Below are positions 24,892 through 33,567 of a stretch of DNA of 64,000 nucleotides, in pieces. Made by a program: the position numbers and the translations under genes. Each line of letters opens with the position of its first letter. The first letter of the stretch is position 1. The DNA comes from an uncultured Dorea sp. (GTDB lineage Bacteria; Bacillota_A; Clostridia; Lachnospirales; Lachnospiraceae). The notes beneath the pieces were generated by a model that did not search any database, was not told the DNA's origin, and was given only the letters and a program-made list of their open reading frames with translations. Where the stretch lies: contig CAJTRO010000009.1 in assembly GCA_910579015.1 (NCBI GenBank), positions 1 to 64,000 on the forward strand, given 5' to 3'.

Positions 24892-25377
24892 TTAGATCTG
24901 TACTGCGTTTACAGCCAGGATAGAGATCAGAAGTGCAAGGATCGCATATGTCTCAACCATCGCCGGGAACAGCATAGCCTTACCGAACTGATCCGGTTTC
25001 TTAGCCACGATACCGATAGATGCAGCGGATGTCATTCCCTGATACTTACCGGAGATCAGACCTACGATACCGATCGGCATACAAGCTGCCAGGATCAGAA
25101 GTCCTGTCTGTGGATCTAATGCAGCAGCGCCGCCGCCAAGAAGACCAACCTTAGACAATGTGATGAATCCAACCAGCAGACCATAGATACCCTGTGTACC
25201 AGGAAGAAGCTGCATGATCAGAACCTTTGCAAATTTGCTTGGATCTTCTGTTACAACTCCGGCCGCTGCCTGACCTGCGATACCTACTCCGATCGCTGAG
25301 CCTGCTCCTGCAAGAAATACTGCTACTGCTGCGCCAAGTAACGCATAAACAAGTCCTAAATTACTCCAAATACTCAT
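24892..25377 (-). CDS. ntpK: V/A-type ATPase subunit K (membrane rotor ring)
   Basis: 161 residues with four transmembrane helices, i.e. the duplicated form of the c subunit. Ion-binding residues of the Na+-transporting Enterococcus hirae NtpK have counterparts: Leu58, Thr61 and Gln62 in LLPGTQGIYG, Gln113 in KYQGMTSA and Glu142 in MVETYA. This favours Na+ over H+ coupling. Overlaps the subunit I stop by four bases. Confidence 0.96.
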   Translation of the reverse strand: MSIWSNLGLVYALLGAAVAVFLAGAGSAIGVGIAGQAAAGVVTEDPSKFAKVLIMQLLPGTQGIYGLLVGFITLSKVGLLGGGAAALDPQTGLLILAACMPIGIVGLISGKYQGMTSAASIGIVAKKPDQFGKAMLFPAMVETYAILALLISILAVNAVQI

Positions 25378-27395
25378 GATAAAGTTTCCTCCTTAATATC
25401 TACATATTTTGTATCTGATTTGAATGGTTCAAATGGTTTTCCGCCGCCTTCATAGAACTTACCAAAGAATTCTACAAATTGCAGACGGTTCGTGTGCACA
25501 TACGCACCAAGCAGGTTGATCGCCAGGTTCAGCACATGGCCGATCACGAATACGGCTATAAACCCGATCACACCTACGATTCCTTTACCAAACATACTTC
25601 CCATCTGGTTTACTACGGATGCGATAACTCCCGTGGCAAGACCAAGCGCCAGCAGACGTGAGTAAGATAACACATCGCTGAGCCATCCTGTAATATTGTA
25701 AATGTCATACGCGCCAAGAGCGATCCGAAGCGCCGGATTCTTGCTCTCGCGTCCGGACATCAGAAGCAGTCCGACAGCGCCGCCGATCGCCAGTACCTTA
25801 GCCAGCATATTCAGGAACGGCGGGAATACGATCTTCGCCTGTGCAATGGATGCAAAGATATCTGACGGGATAAGCAGTAAGAGCAGTCCGATCAGAAATG
25901 CAAACCACAATACAACGTCACAGAAGAAATCCAGTACCTTGCCGTCCTTAAGTTCCATATATCCCTTGATCCCAAGTCCCACAAACAGGTGGACAACTCC
26001 GAATGCCAGAGAATATACCAGAAGACGCATCGGATCGTTCAGCGGAATAAACCACAGCGCCGGTACGGTAACCAGCTTACCGAAGAATACCTCTGACACG
26101 ATGTCTACAACATTTCCAAAATATCCGCCGAATAAGACTCCCCATACCATCGTGGATACACCACAGTACATGAACATCTTCATCGACTTGCGAAGCCCCG
26201 CTTCCATTCGCGGGAATTTCTTCAGTACCACAAAACATGCAATCGCAATGATCGCACCGTATGCGGCATCTGATAACATCATACCGAAGAAGAACACATA
26301 GAAGAACGACATGATGGTCGTCGGATCGAACTCGCCCTTGTGAGGCAGTCCGTAAGAACCAAGCACGCCCTCCACGCTTGACGAGAACCCGTTATTCTCA
26401 AGGATTACCGGCGGTTCTTCGTCTTCTTTCAGCTCTTCCACATCGATCACACAGTCAAAAGACTCGCCGATCGCTTTCTGTACGGCCGGGACTACCTTTG
26501 AAGCCGCGTAACCGCTGATCACAAATGTCCTCTGTGATTGCGGAAGCGTTCCAAGAACCTCATACTTATCTGCCCTCATCCGGAAATAATCCCCGATGAT
26601 CTTAAGCTCTTCCCTGGAAGCCGAATATCCCTTGATCTCTTCCTCGATCTTTGTAATCTCACTATTCAGTTCTTTAATCTTTCCTTCCAGATCAGCCTTC
26701 TTTACAGAAGGAACCTTACCTGTCACTTGCGAAGGTCTGGCAAAACCTCCGGACCTTAAGGCGTCTTCCACCTTTGTCTCTTCTTCCCTAAGACAAAAAA
26801 CGCTCAGATAGGCCGCGTCCTTATCGCTGTTGATGATCTTGACATCAATAGCTTCTACCTGGGGCTCACGCTTTGCAACCAGTTCATATACTGATTCCAG
26901 CGTAGTCTCTCCCGGCATTGTCCCTAACAGCATTGCTACTTTGTCCGTGCCCTTGAACTTCATCGGCACATCCAATGCAAGCCATGGACGAAGCGACTCA
27001 ATCTGATTCTCCAGTTTTAGAATATTCGCCTTATTCTCTGCTATCTCCTTGTTACATGCCACCAGTCGGTTTACCTTCGAAATGATCTCGCCCTTGCTGT
27101 CAGCCACTTCGGCAAACTTCTTCTTGTCGATCAGCTTCTTGCCTTCCAGGCTCGCAAGCATCGAACGCTTCTCCGGTGCATACGCTTCCAGCACTGCCAG
27201 CGCCTGCTCGGCAGCCTGTGCCTGCTTCTCAAAGCTCTGCCTGGCGCCCAGTGTATCCATCTTCTCGAAGCCGTCTTCCTCTTCGGCGACCTGATTCATC
27301 TCGATCACACCCATGGCCTGAATCTTCTCTAAGATAGCCTTACGGTCTTTTTTCAGCGCGCAGATACTAATTCTTTGCATCTGCAATACAGCCAT
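25374..27395 (-). CDS. ntpI: V/A-type ATPase subunit I (membrane stator)
   Basis: 673 residues. The N-terminal half (1-350) is cytoplasmic and coiled-coil rich, binding the peripheral stalks; the C-terminal half has seven to eight transmembrane segments, with TTIMSFFYVFFFGMMLSDAAYG and the conserved SYSRLLALGLATGVIA that carries the ion-channel Arg. Complete. It is the only gene of its type here, first membrane gene of the operon after ntpF. Confidence 0.95.
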   Translation of the reverse strand: MAVLQMQRISICALKKDRKAILEKIQAMGVIEMNQVAEEEDGFEKMDTLGARQSFEKQAQAAEQALAVLEAYAPEKRSMLASLEGKKLIDKKKFAEVADSKGEIISKVNRLVACNKEIAENKANILKLENQIESLRPWLALDVPMKFKGTDKVAMLLGTMPGETTLESVYELVAKREPQVEAIDVKIINSDKDAAYLSVFCLREEETKVEDALRSGGFARPSQVTGKVPSVKKADLEGKIKELNSEITKIEEEIKGYSASREELKIIGDYFRMRADKYEVLGTLPQSQRTFVISGYAASKVVPAVQKAIGESFDCVIDVEELKEDEEPPVILENNGFSSSVEGVLGSYGLPHKGEFDPTTIMSFFYVFFFGMMLSDAAYGAIIAIACFVVLKKFPRMEAGLRKSMKMFMYCGVSTMVWGVLFGGYFGNVVDIVSEVFFGKLVTVPALWFIPLNDPMRLLVYSLAFGVVHLFVGLGIKGYMELKDGKVLDFFCDVVLWFAFLIGLLLLLIPSDIFASIAQAKIVFPPFLNMLAKVLAIGGAVGLLLMSGRESKNPALRIALGAYDIYNITGWLSDVLSYSRLLALGLATGVIASVVNQMGSMFGKGIVGVIGFIAVFVIGHVLNLAINLLGAYVHTNRLQFVEFFGKFYEGGGKPFEPFKSDTKYVDIKEETLS

Positions 27396-27539
27396 AGCCG
27401 CATCCCTCCTTTACTTCAATTCTTTCCTCTGTCCGGCTGTGCAAAACCAAGCCGGCATAACATTTCGCAAACAACCAAATCTACCGGAACACGCCCTTAG
27501 GGCGCTCATTCGGTCATTGGCATAGTTACCTGCGAAACA

Positions 27540-27848
27540 CTATACCAGCTCTGCGATCACAGCAGCTACCACTTCAGACTCTTTCGCCAGCGCCCCCTGC
27601 TTTAGCGCCGCAATCTCCTTAGCAACGCCGTCCATCGCTTCCTGCTCTGACTTCTTCCCGGCTTCTTTCGCCTTCTCAAGGTCTGCTGCTGCTTCTGCCT
27701 TAGCCCCGGCTTCTGCCTTACTTACCATCTCAGCAGCATCGGCTTTAGCCTTCTCAAGGATCTCGGTATATGCCGCATCTGCTTTTTTTATAATCTCTTC
27801 TGCCTCATTCTCCGTCTCCTTGATGGTCCTAATGGTTTCTTCTACCAT
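27540..27848 (-). CDS. ntpF: V/A-type ATPase subunit G/H (peripheral stalk)
   Basis: 102 residues, almost entirely a charged helix rich in Ala, Glu and Lys (IRTIKETENEAEEIIKKADA). Dimerises with subunit E to make the stator stalk. First gene of the operon, giving the same order ntpF-I-K-E-C-G-A-B-D as in Enterococcus hirae. A 144-bp gap separates it from ntpI. Confidence 0.88.
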   Translation of the reverse strand: MVEETIRTIKETENEAEEIIKKADAAYTEILEKAKADAAEMVSKAEAGAKAEAAADLEKAKEAGKKSEQEAMDGVAKEIAALKQGALAKESEVVAAVIAELV

Positions 27849-27919
27849 CTGTTCACCACCTCTCCCTCTTAAATGTTGCTGGTCGAAATATGTCCAGCCA
27901 AAAAATTATCAACATAAGA

Positions 27920-27948
27920 ATTATAATATAATCTTTTCCAAAAGTCCA
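27920..27948 (-). promoter_or_regulatory. Promoter of the V-ATPase operon
   Basis: On the minus strand: -35 TGGACT (27943-27948), 17-bp spacer, consensus -10 TATAAT (27920-27925), about 70 bases before the ntpF start. The region is strongly AT-rich. Confidence 0.6.
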
Positions 27949-28015
27949 TATTATTATGGTTTTTTCTAGCCGCTTTTCCATAAATAATATAAAAATAGAA
28001 AAATTTATCAGTCTT

Positions 28016-28510
28016 TTAGCTCCACTTCAGACGGTGCAGCTCTCCAGAAAGCCGCAAGCCTGCGAACCCGTTCTGCCGGAGGGCTTCGTACAGAACGATC
28101 GCCGCGGAGTTGCCCAGATTCAGCGAACGGATCTCCCCGGCCATAGGGATCCGTATGCACTCATCCTCATGATCTGTCAGGATCTCCTCCGGTATGCCTG
28201 CGCTTTCCTTGCCAAACATAATATAGCAGTCCGGCTCGTAACTGACCTCCGTATATATCTTGCGGGCCTTTGTCGTGGCCATATATATCTTCGCCCCGGG
28301 ATTCTTCTTCTGAAAATCTTCATAATTAATATATGTTGTTACATCCAGATTATCCCAATAATCCATCCCTGCACGCTTAAGATTCTTCTCATTCAGCCGG
28401 AAACCCAGCGGCTCGATCAGATGGAGCCTTGCATTGGCCGCAACACAGGTCCGTCCGATGTTGCCAGTATTCGCAGGTATTTCCGGTTCAAGCAATACGA
28501 TATTCAGCAT
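28016..28510 (-). CDS. trmL: tRNA (cytidine/uridine-34 2'-O)-methyltransferase
   Basis: 164-residue SPOUT methyltransferase acting on the wobble base of certain leucine tRNAs. Seen: MLNIVLLEPEIPANTGNIGRT with the N-T-G-N-I-x-R motif, LIEPLGFRL, YIMFGKESAGIP and IPMAGEIRSLNLGNSAAIVLYEALRQ, which build the trefoil knot and SAM pocket. Start overlaps the aminotransferase stop by seven bases. Downstream gene orientation is the ATPase operon, which has its own promoter. Confidence 0.95.
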   Translation of the reverse strand: MLNIVLLEPEIPANTGNIGRTCVAANARLHLIEPLGFRLNEKNLKRAGMDYWDNLDVTTYINYEDFQKKNPGAKIYMATTKARKIYTEVSYEPDCYIMFGKESAGIPEEILTDHEDECIRIPMAGEIRSLNLGNSAAIVLYEALRQNGFAGLRLSGELHRLKWS

Positions 28511-29676
28511 TTTTTAGACCTCAGCTTTTCTACAAACCGCTCAAGCCGGCCGATTGCTTCTTTCAGATCTTCCAACGAATACGCATAAGAAACTCTTATG
28601 AAGCCTTCCCCGCATCTGCCAAATGCCGTCCCCGGGACTACAGCCACCTTCTCCTCGGCCAGGAACCTCTCCGCGAATTCCTCCGATGTCATGCCGAATT
28701 CCTTAATACACGGGAACACATAGAATGCCCCAAAGGGTTCAAAGCATTCAAGCCCCATCTTCTTGAACTCGCTAAGCAGATACCTTCTTCTCTGATTATA
28801 CGCCGTGCGCATCTGCTGTACCTCGTCTTCGCAGTTCCTTAATCCCTCGATCGCGGCATACTGGCTGTTGGTCGGCGCACACATGATCGCAAACTGATGG
28901 ATCTTCAACATCTGCTCTGCAATCTTCTTCTGGGCGCAGATATATCCAAGTCTCCATCCGGTCATGGCAAAGCCCTTGGAAAATCCATTGATCACCAGAG
29001 TTCTGTCGCGCATCCCCGGAAGAGAAGCGATTGACACATGCTCTGACTTATAGGTAAGCTCCGAGTAGATCTCATCCGACAATACGTACAGGTCATGCTT
29101 CTTCACCACTTCTGCGATCGGCTCCAGGTCTTCCTTCGTCATGATCGCCCCAGTAGGATTGTTCGGGAAAGGCAGGACCAGTATCTTCGACTTCGGCGTG
29201 ACTGCCGCCTCAAGCTCCTCTGCCGTCAGCCTGAATTCATTCTCCTGCTTCAGCGGGATCGTTACCGGAACGCCATTTGCCAGAACGGCACACGGCAGAT
29301 AGGATACATAGCTTGGCTGCGGTATCAGCACTTCATCCCCCGGATCCAGCATCGCCCGAAGCGCGATGTCGATCCCTTCACTTCCTCCCACCGTAACAAT
29401 GATCTCATTGTCCGGATTGTAAGAAACATTAATCTTTCTTTGTAAATACTTTCCAATCTCTACCTTTAATTCCTTCAGGCCGGCATTGGAGGTATAGAAG
29501 GTTCTTCCTCTTTCCAGAGAATAGATTCCCTCCTCCCTGATCCTCCAGGGTGTGTCGAAATCCGGTTCGCCCACGCCCAGTGAGATAGCGTCCGGCATAC
29601 TGCTTACCAGATCAAAAAACTTCCGGATTCCTGACGGCTCAATGCCTGTTATTTTCTTAGATAACGGATCTCTCAT
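28504..29676 (-). CDS. Class I/II aminotransferase (PLP)
   Basis: 390 residues, fold type I. Seen: GVGEPDFDTPWRI, TVGGSEGIDIALRAM, PFPNNPTGAIM, SDEIYSELTY, NGFSKGFAMTGWRLGY with the Schiff-base Lys, and the substrate-binding Arg in FIRVSYAYSLEDL. Close to the alanine/aspartate/aromatic aminotransferase group used by clostridia; substrate cannot be told from sequence. Shares its start base with the stop of the Lrp-type regulator, which probably controls it in response to an amino acid. Confidence 0.92.
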   Translation of the reverse strand: MRDPLSKKITGIEPSGIRKFFDLVSSMPDAISLGVGEPDFDTPWRIREEGIYSLERGRTFYTSNAGLKELKVEIGKYLQRKINVSYNPDNEIIVTVGGSEGIDIALRAMLDPGDEVLIPQPSYVSYLPCAVLANGVPVTIPLKQENEFRLTAEELEAAVTPKSKILVLPFPNNPTGAIMTKEDLEPIAEVVKKHDLYVLSDEIYSELTYKSEHVSIASLPGMRDRTLVINGFSKGFAMTGWRLGYICAQKKIAEQMLKIHQFAIMCAPTNSQYAAIEGLRNCEDEVQQMRTAYNQRRRYLLSEFKKMGLECFEPFGAFYVFPCIKEFGMTSEEFAERFLAEEKVAVVPGTAFGRCGEGFIRVSYAYSLEDLKEAIGRLERFVEKLRSKKC

Positions 29677-30173
29677 TACGGTGTCACCAACATCCTTTCT
29701 GATTTACTCTTCTGGAACATCAAAGTTCCGTGGTCTTTGTATTTCTTCAATATAAAATGTGTCGTCGTGCTTATCACGTCCTCGATCGGGGACAGCTTGC
29801 CGGATACGAATCTGGATACCTCCAGAAGCGTCTTGCCCTCTACCGTCACAATCAGGTCGTAACCGCCGGATGTCAGGTACACCGCCGTCACCTCCGGATA
29901 ATGGCAGATCCTCTCGGCCGTCTTATCGAAGCCTTTATCCCTCTGGGGCTTAACACTTACCTCGATCAGCGCATTCACGCACTCCTCGCCGGCCTTGTCC
30001 CAGTCGATCAGCGTGTGATACCCGCAGATGATCTTCTCCTTCTCCATCTGCGCCATCTCGTTGGCAATATCCGTCTCATCACAGTCCAGAAGAACAGCCA
30101 GCTCTCCTAACGCGACTCTGCTGTTTTTCTCCAGATACTTTAATATCTGCTTTCTCATCTCTTCCATAATCAT
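29676..30173 (-). CDS. Lrp/AsnC-family regulator
   Basis: 165 residues. N-terminal winged helix (RKQILKYLEKNSRVALGELAVLLDCDE) and C-terminal RAM effector domain (ALIEVSVKPQRDKGFDKTAERI ... VYLTSGGYDLIVTVEG). Shorter N-terminal helix than classical Lrp. Overlaps both neighbours by a few bases, so regulator, aminotransferase and trmL form one transcript. Confidence 0.88.
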   Translation of the reverse strand: MIMEEMRKQILKYLEKNSRVALGELAVLLDCDETDIANEMAQMEKEKIICGYHTLIDWDKAGEECVNALIEVSVKPQRDKGFDKTAERICHYPEVTAVYLTSGGYDLIVTVEGKTLLEVSRFVSGKLSPIEDVISTTTHFILKKYKDHGTLMFQKSKSERMLVTP

Positions 30174-31141
30174 CTAACCTCCTGATTTAATATTAATTCT
30201 TGATATATCTTATATATCTCATCCGGCGCCGGACGGTCGAGACAACGCACGTCCCCGCCATTATGGATCACTTTGTCATTCCCCTTCGCAAGCCTTCCTA
30301 TGACGGAAGCCTCTGTCTGATTCTTACGCAGTGCATCTGCAAGCGCTTCTCCCCTCTGCGCCAGAAGAAGAAAACTCCCGGCGGATGTCAGCTGATACGG
30401 GTTCAGCCTGTAATGCTCGCAGACCTCTATGGTCTCCTGCAAGATGCTGATACGCTTCATATCCACGTCAAACCCTGTCCCTGCATCTTTTGCGAGCCCC
30501 CACAGCGCGGCAAAGATACCGCCTTCGGTAATCTGGCGCACAGCCACAGCTCCTGCCGTTCTCGCAATCTCCAGTTTTGCTCCTGCAAATATCTCCTTCT
30601 TATAGGAGCGGATCTGCCGCAGGAAGACCGGCGCAAACCTCTGCCGAAGCTCACTCTCCCTCTCTTCTACAATCCGCAGCATTCCTTCCAGGCCGATCCA
30701 CTTGACAAGGACGATCTCGCATTCGCTGATGTCCTGTCTGTTATGTGTGTCTGCTATGATGCATTCTGTCTTGGCTGATACTGTTTTGGTTCCTTCAATC
30801 TTGGCTGGTCCTGCTTCGACTCCATCGGCTTTGAGCCGTCCGGCTCCGGTTATCATAACAACCGGTATCCCATACAGCGGATTCTTCCTTATCTCTGCTC
30901 TGACGGCCTCCACGCCTTTCTCAAGACAAGCTCTGCGGATGCATCTCTCCATCGCATAAGCCTTCGTATTATCCGCAGACGGCGGGATAAAAATCCCCGC
31001 TTCCACCCCCAGACAGTCCGCTCCCTCTGCGGCAAACTCGTTGAGTACCTGTGCAAGTGCGTATGTACCCGTCTCCTCTGACCATCCGCAGGCCATGGCA
31101 GTCTCATTCATGTAAAGCCCGGTTCCTGTCCTTATCTTCAT
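30170..31141 (-). CDS. AIR-synthase-related (HypE/PurM/ThiL superfamily) protein
   Basis: 323 residues. The C-terminal half, from GAVAVRQITEGGIFAALWGLAKDAGTGFDVD, matches the AIRS C-terminal domain seen in HypE-like proteins. The N-terminal half lacks the usual nucleotide-binding Asp/Gly motif of this superfamily and looks divergent (IFIPPSADNTKAYAMERCI). Enzymatic activity is therefore doubtful. Next to an Lrp regulator and an aminotransferase, a role in amino-acid metabolism is only a guess. Confidence 0.65.
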   Translation of the reverse strand: MKIRTGTGLYMNETAMACGWSEETGTYALAQVLNEFAAEGADCLGVEAGIFIPPSADNTKAYAMERCIRRACLEKGVEAVRAEIRKNPLYGIPVVMITGAGRLKADGVEAGPAKIEGTKTVSAKTECIIADTHNRQDISECEIVLVKWIGLEGMLRIVEERESELRQRFAPVFLRQIRSYKKEIFAGAKLEIARTAGAVAVRQITEGGIFAALWGLAKDAGTGFDVDMKRISILQETIEVCEHYRLNPYQLTSAGSFLLLAQRGEALADALRKNQTEASVIGRLAKGNDKVIHNGGDVRCLDRPAPDEIYKIYQELILNQEVR

Positions 31142-31159
31142 AACATCCTCTCCCGGGTT

Positions 31160-31264
31160 CTACACCATCAGATAAGGAATGATCGTGGTCGCCATCATCG
31201 CTACGATCACTACCATGATAACGATCGCTATAATCCTTCTCGTCTTCTTATCATTAAAATTCAT
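31160..31264 (-). CDS. 34-residue single-pass membrane miniprotein
   Basis: Short ORF with ribosome site AGAAGG eight bases ahead of the ATG. It encodes MNFNDKKTRRIIAIVIMV followed by a hydrophobic run ending ATTIIPYLMV. A short cytoplasmic basic head and one membrane helix resemble Prli42-type stressosome-anchor miniproteins of Firmicutes (basic residues, then a helix with M-x-x-T-T), but this is a pattern match only. It fills an otherwise unexplained gap between the AIRS-like and radical SAM genes. Confidence 0.7.
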   Translation of the reverse strand: MNFNDKKTRRIIAIVIMVVIVAMMATTIIPYLMV

Positions 31265-31411
31265 ATCACATACCTTCTTTTCCCTGTAATCTGCATTTTT
31301 TATATTCTATACTCTTTATGGCATTTTTGCAAGCCACAAATCCGGCGTACTGTCGTTATCCCATGCCTTATGTGTTACGGTTTGCTTCTGCTCTCTGCTC
31401 TGTGCCGTATT

Positions 31412-33322
31412 TCATAAGGCAGCCTCACAAGTTCCGGCATCCCGGCTCAGTACATTCCGTTCTCTATAATCGAACAGAATATATTTCCCTGACCGGGCAA
31501 AATACTCCAGATGTGTCATTTTCCGCATCTGGTTCCGGTCATAACCTGCATAAGCCGGCAGATATCTCCGATTCTGTTCCTCATTTTCATAAAATGCCCG
31601 CAGTATATCTTTGGGGACCTTGTACTCGCCGGCAAAATCCGGCCGTGTCCTTGCGTTCTCCCGCAGATAATAGTCATATGTCAGAAGCTCCCGGAATTCC
31701 TCTGTCTCATCTTGGCATTCCCCCGTTATCTCTGCGATATGCCGCAGTAATATCTCGTACCGCGCACTGCGCTTATGCTGTACCTTTTCAAATCCATGCT
31801 TCTCGTAGAATGCACGCAGTCCGTCATACATCTGAAAAGCCGACGGGTATCTCTTTTCCAGTGCATTGAGGGTGTGGCGAAACTGCCCGCTGTTATAATA
31901 GATCTCCACCATCTCTTCAATGCCCTTAAGCCTTATCATATCGTCATAGGAAATCCATCTGGTATGCAGCACCTCATAAGGCGGACGGCTCTGATATACC
32001 AGACCGTATGCTTCCCTTTGCTCCTCCATGTATGATCCCTTCAGCACCTTCAAGAACCCCAGCTGAAGCTGTTCCGGCTTAAGCGCGTAGACATCATCGA
32101 AGGATCTGGCAAAACTTATGATGTCCTCGTAAGGCAGTCCCGCGATCAGGTCAAGATGCTGATGGATGCTTCCCCATTTCCGGATACGCCCTGCCGTTTC
32201 CCTTACCCTTCCAAAATCCATTGTCCGCCGGATTGCCCGGATGGTATCCGGATTCGTAGACTGCACTCCGATTTCCAACTGGACCAGACCGGGACGCATT
32301 CCTTCAAGGATATTCAGTTCCTCCTCGTTCAGAAGATCTGCCGCCACCTCAAAATGAAAATTCGTTATCCCTCTGTCATGCTTTGCAATATACCTCCATA
32401 TGGCTGTCGAATGCTCATGCCGGCAGTTGAATGTCCTGTCCACAAATTTCACCTGCGGTACTTCCTGGTCTATAAAAAACTGCAATTCCTTCTTCACCAT
32501 TTCCAGGTCGCGGAATCTTAGCTGTCTGTCTACGGATGAGAGACAGTAACTACAGGAAAACGGACACCCTCTGCTGCTCTCATAATAAACAATCTTATTC
32601 TTGAAATCCGTGATACAGCCGTCGGTCGCAGCCGATTCACCCGGACAGCTGTATACAAACGGAATCGAACTAAGGTCGACTGCCCGGCGCCATGGATTCT
32701 CCTTTACCTTGCCTTGATTGTCCCGGTAGGTGATTCCTGCTAATCCTGCGAGTGCTTCATCCAATGGCTCTTCACCTTCAAACGCTTTATCTAATGGCGC
32801 TTCATCCAGTCCCTCTTGTCCCGCATCCGCAGATATATCCTCCAAACCCAGCCCTGCGTTTCTGCAACTAATCTGTGACTTGTAATACAGTTGGCAGAGT
32901 TCTGTAAACGTCTCTTCACCTTCGCCTTTCATGACGCCTTTGACGGTGCCAAGACGGTTCAGTACCTCCGCCGCATCATAAGATACCTCCGGACCTCCAA
33001 GCCAGACAGGCATATCCGGCCGAAGCTTTCCCAGTTCCCTGACAAGGCTCTCTACATACTCTATATTCCAGATATAGCAGGAGAAGCACAGTACATCCGG
33101 CCTTCTTCTGTAGATATCCATCAATATCTCATCCATCTGCTGATTGATTGTATATTCCGCCAGTTCAATATCCAAATCAGGCATGTCAAAACCGTACTCA
33201 TCGCGGTCCTTCCTGCTTGAAGGCATTATGCCAGCATGTGTATTTGCATATGCCTTCAAGCTGTACACCGCCAGATTCGAATGGATATATTTTGCATTTA
33301 TCGCTGTCAGTAAGATCTTCAT
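31412..33322 (-). CDS. B12-binding radical SAM protein (DUF4080-type)
   Basis: 636 residues. Residues 1-150 form a cobalamin-binding-like Rossmann domain (MKILLTAINAKYIHSNLAVYSL; the DxHxxG motif is not evident); the radical SAM domain has CPFSCSYC (CxxxCxxC) and FVDRTFNCR, FHFEVAADLL, LVQLEIGVQSTN; the last 170 residues match the DUF4080 region. Substrate unknown. An acidic insertion at about residues 165-215 (EEPLDEALAGL-like repeats) is unusual. Confidence 0.88.
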   Translation of the reverse strand: MKILLTAINAKYIHSNLAVYSLKAYANTHAGIMPSSRKDRDEYGFDMPDLDIELAEYTINQQMDEILMDIYRRRPDVLCFSCYIWNIEYVESLVRELGKLRPDMPVWLGGPEVSYDAAEVLNRLGTVKGVMKGEGEETFTELCQLYYKSQISCRNAGLGLEDISADAGQEGLDEAPLDKAFEGEEPLDEALAGLAGITYRDNQGKVKENPWRRAVDLSSIPFVYSCPGESAATDGCITDFKNKIVYYESSRGCPFSCSYCLSSVDRQLRFRDLEMVKKELQFFIDQEVPQVKFVDRTFNCRHEHSTAIWRYIAKHDRGITNFHFEVAADLLNEEELNILEGMRPGLVQLEIGVQSTNPDTIRAIRRTMDFGRVRETAGRIRKWGSIHQHLDLIAGLPYEDIISFARSFDDVYALKPEQLQLGFLKVLKGSYMEEQREAYGLVYQSRPPYEVLHTRWISYDDMIRLKGIEEMVEIYYNSGQFRHTLNALEKRYPSAFQMYDGLRAFYEKHGFEKVQHKRSARYEILLRHIAEITGECQDETEEFRELLTYDYYLRENARTRPDFAGEYKVPKDILRAFYENEEQNRRYLPAYAGYDRNQMRKMTHLEYFARSGKYILFDYRERNVLSRDAGTCEAAL

Positions 33323-33492
33323 CTTTGGCTCTCCTTAGCTTTATTCATTGACGATCGTTCACTCCGTTAACCCTTGTCATGTTACTATAACAGCATTTTA
33401 TCCTCAGTACAATACAGCAAATACAATACCTCCGGAAAATCAGCCTGTAGATCTACGTGCAAATCATCAGCCAATCAGCTTGTCAAATAAAA

Positions 33493-33521
33493 TAGACTTT
33501 CCACTCTATGTATGATATAAT
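33493..33521 (+). promoter_or_regulatory. Promoter of the coiled-coil repeat gene
   Basis: TAGACT (33493-33498), 17-bp spacer, TATAAT (33516-33521), 46 bases before the ATG at 33568, which has AGAGGTGA as ribosome site. Confidence 0.6.
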
Positions 33522-33567
33522 ACAGTTTACCTAGACAACGTTGCAAGTGAGGAAGAGGTGATACACT

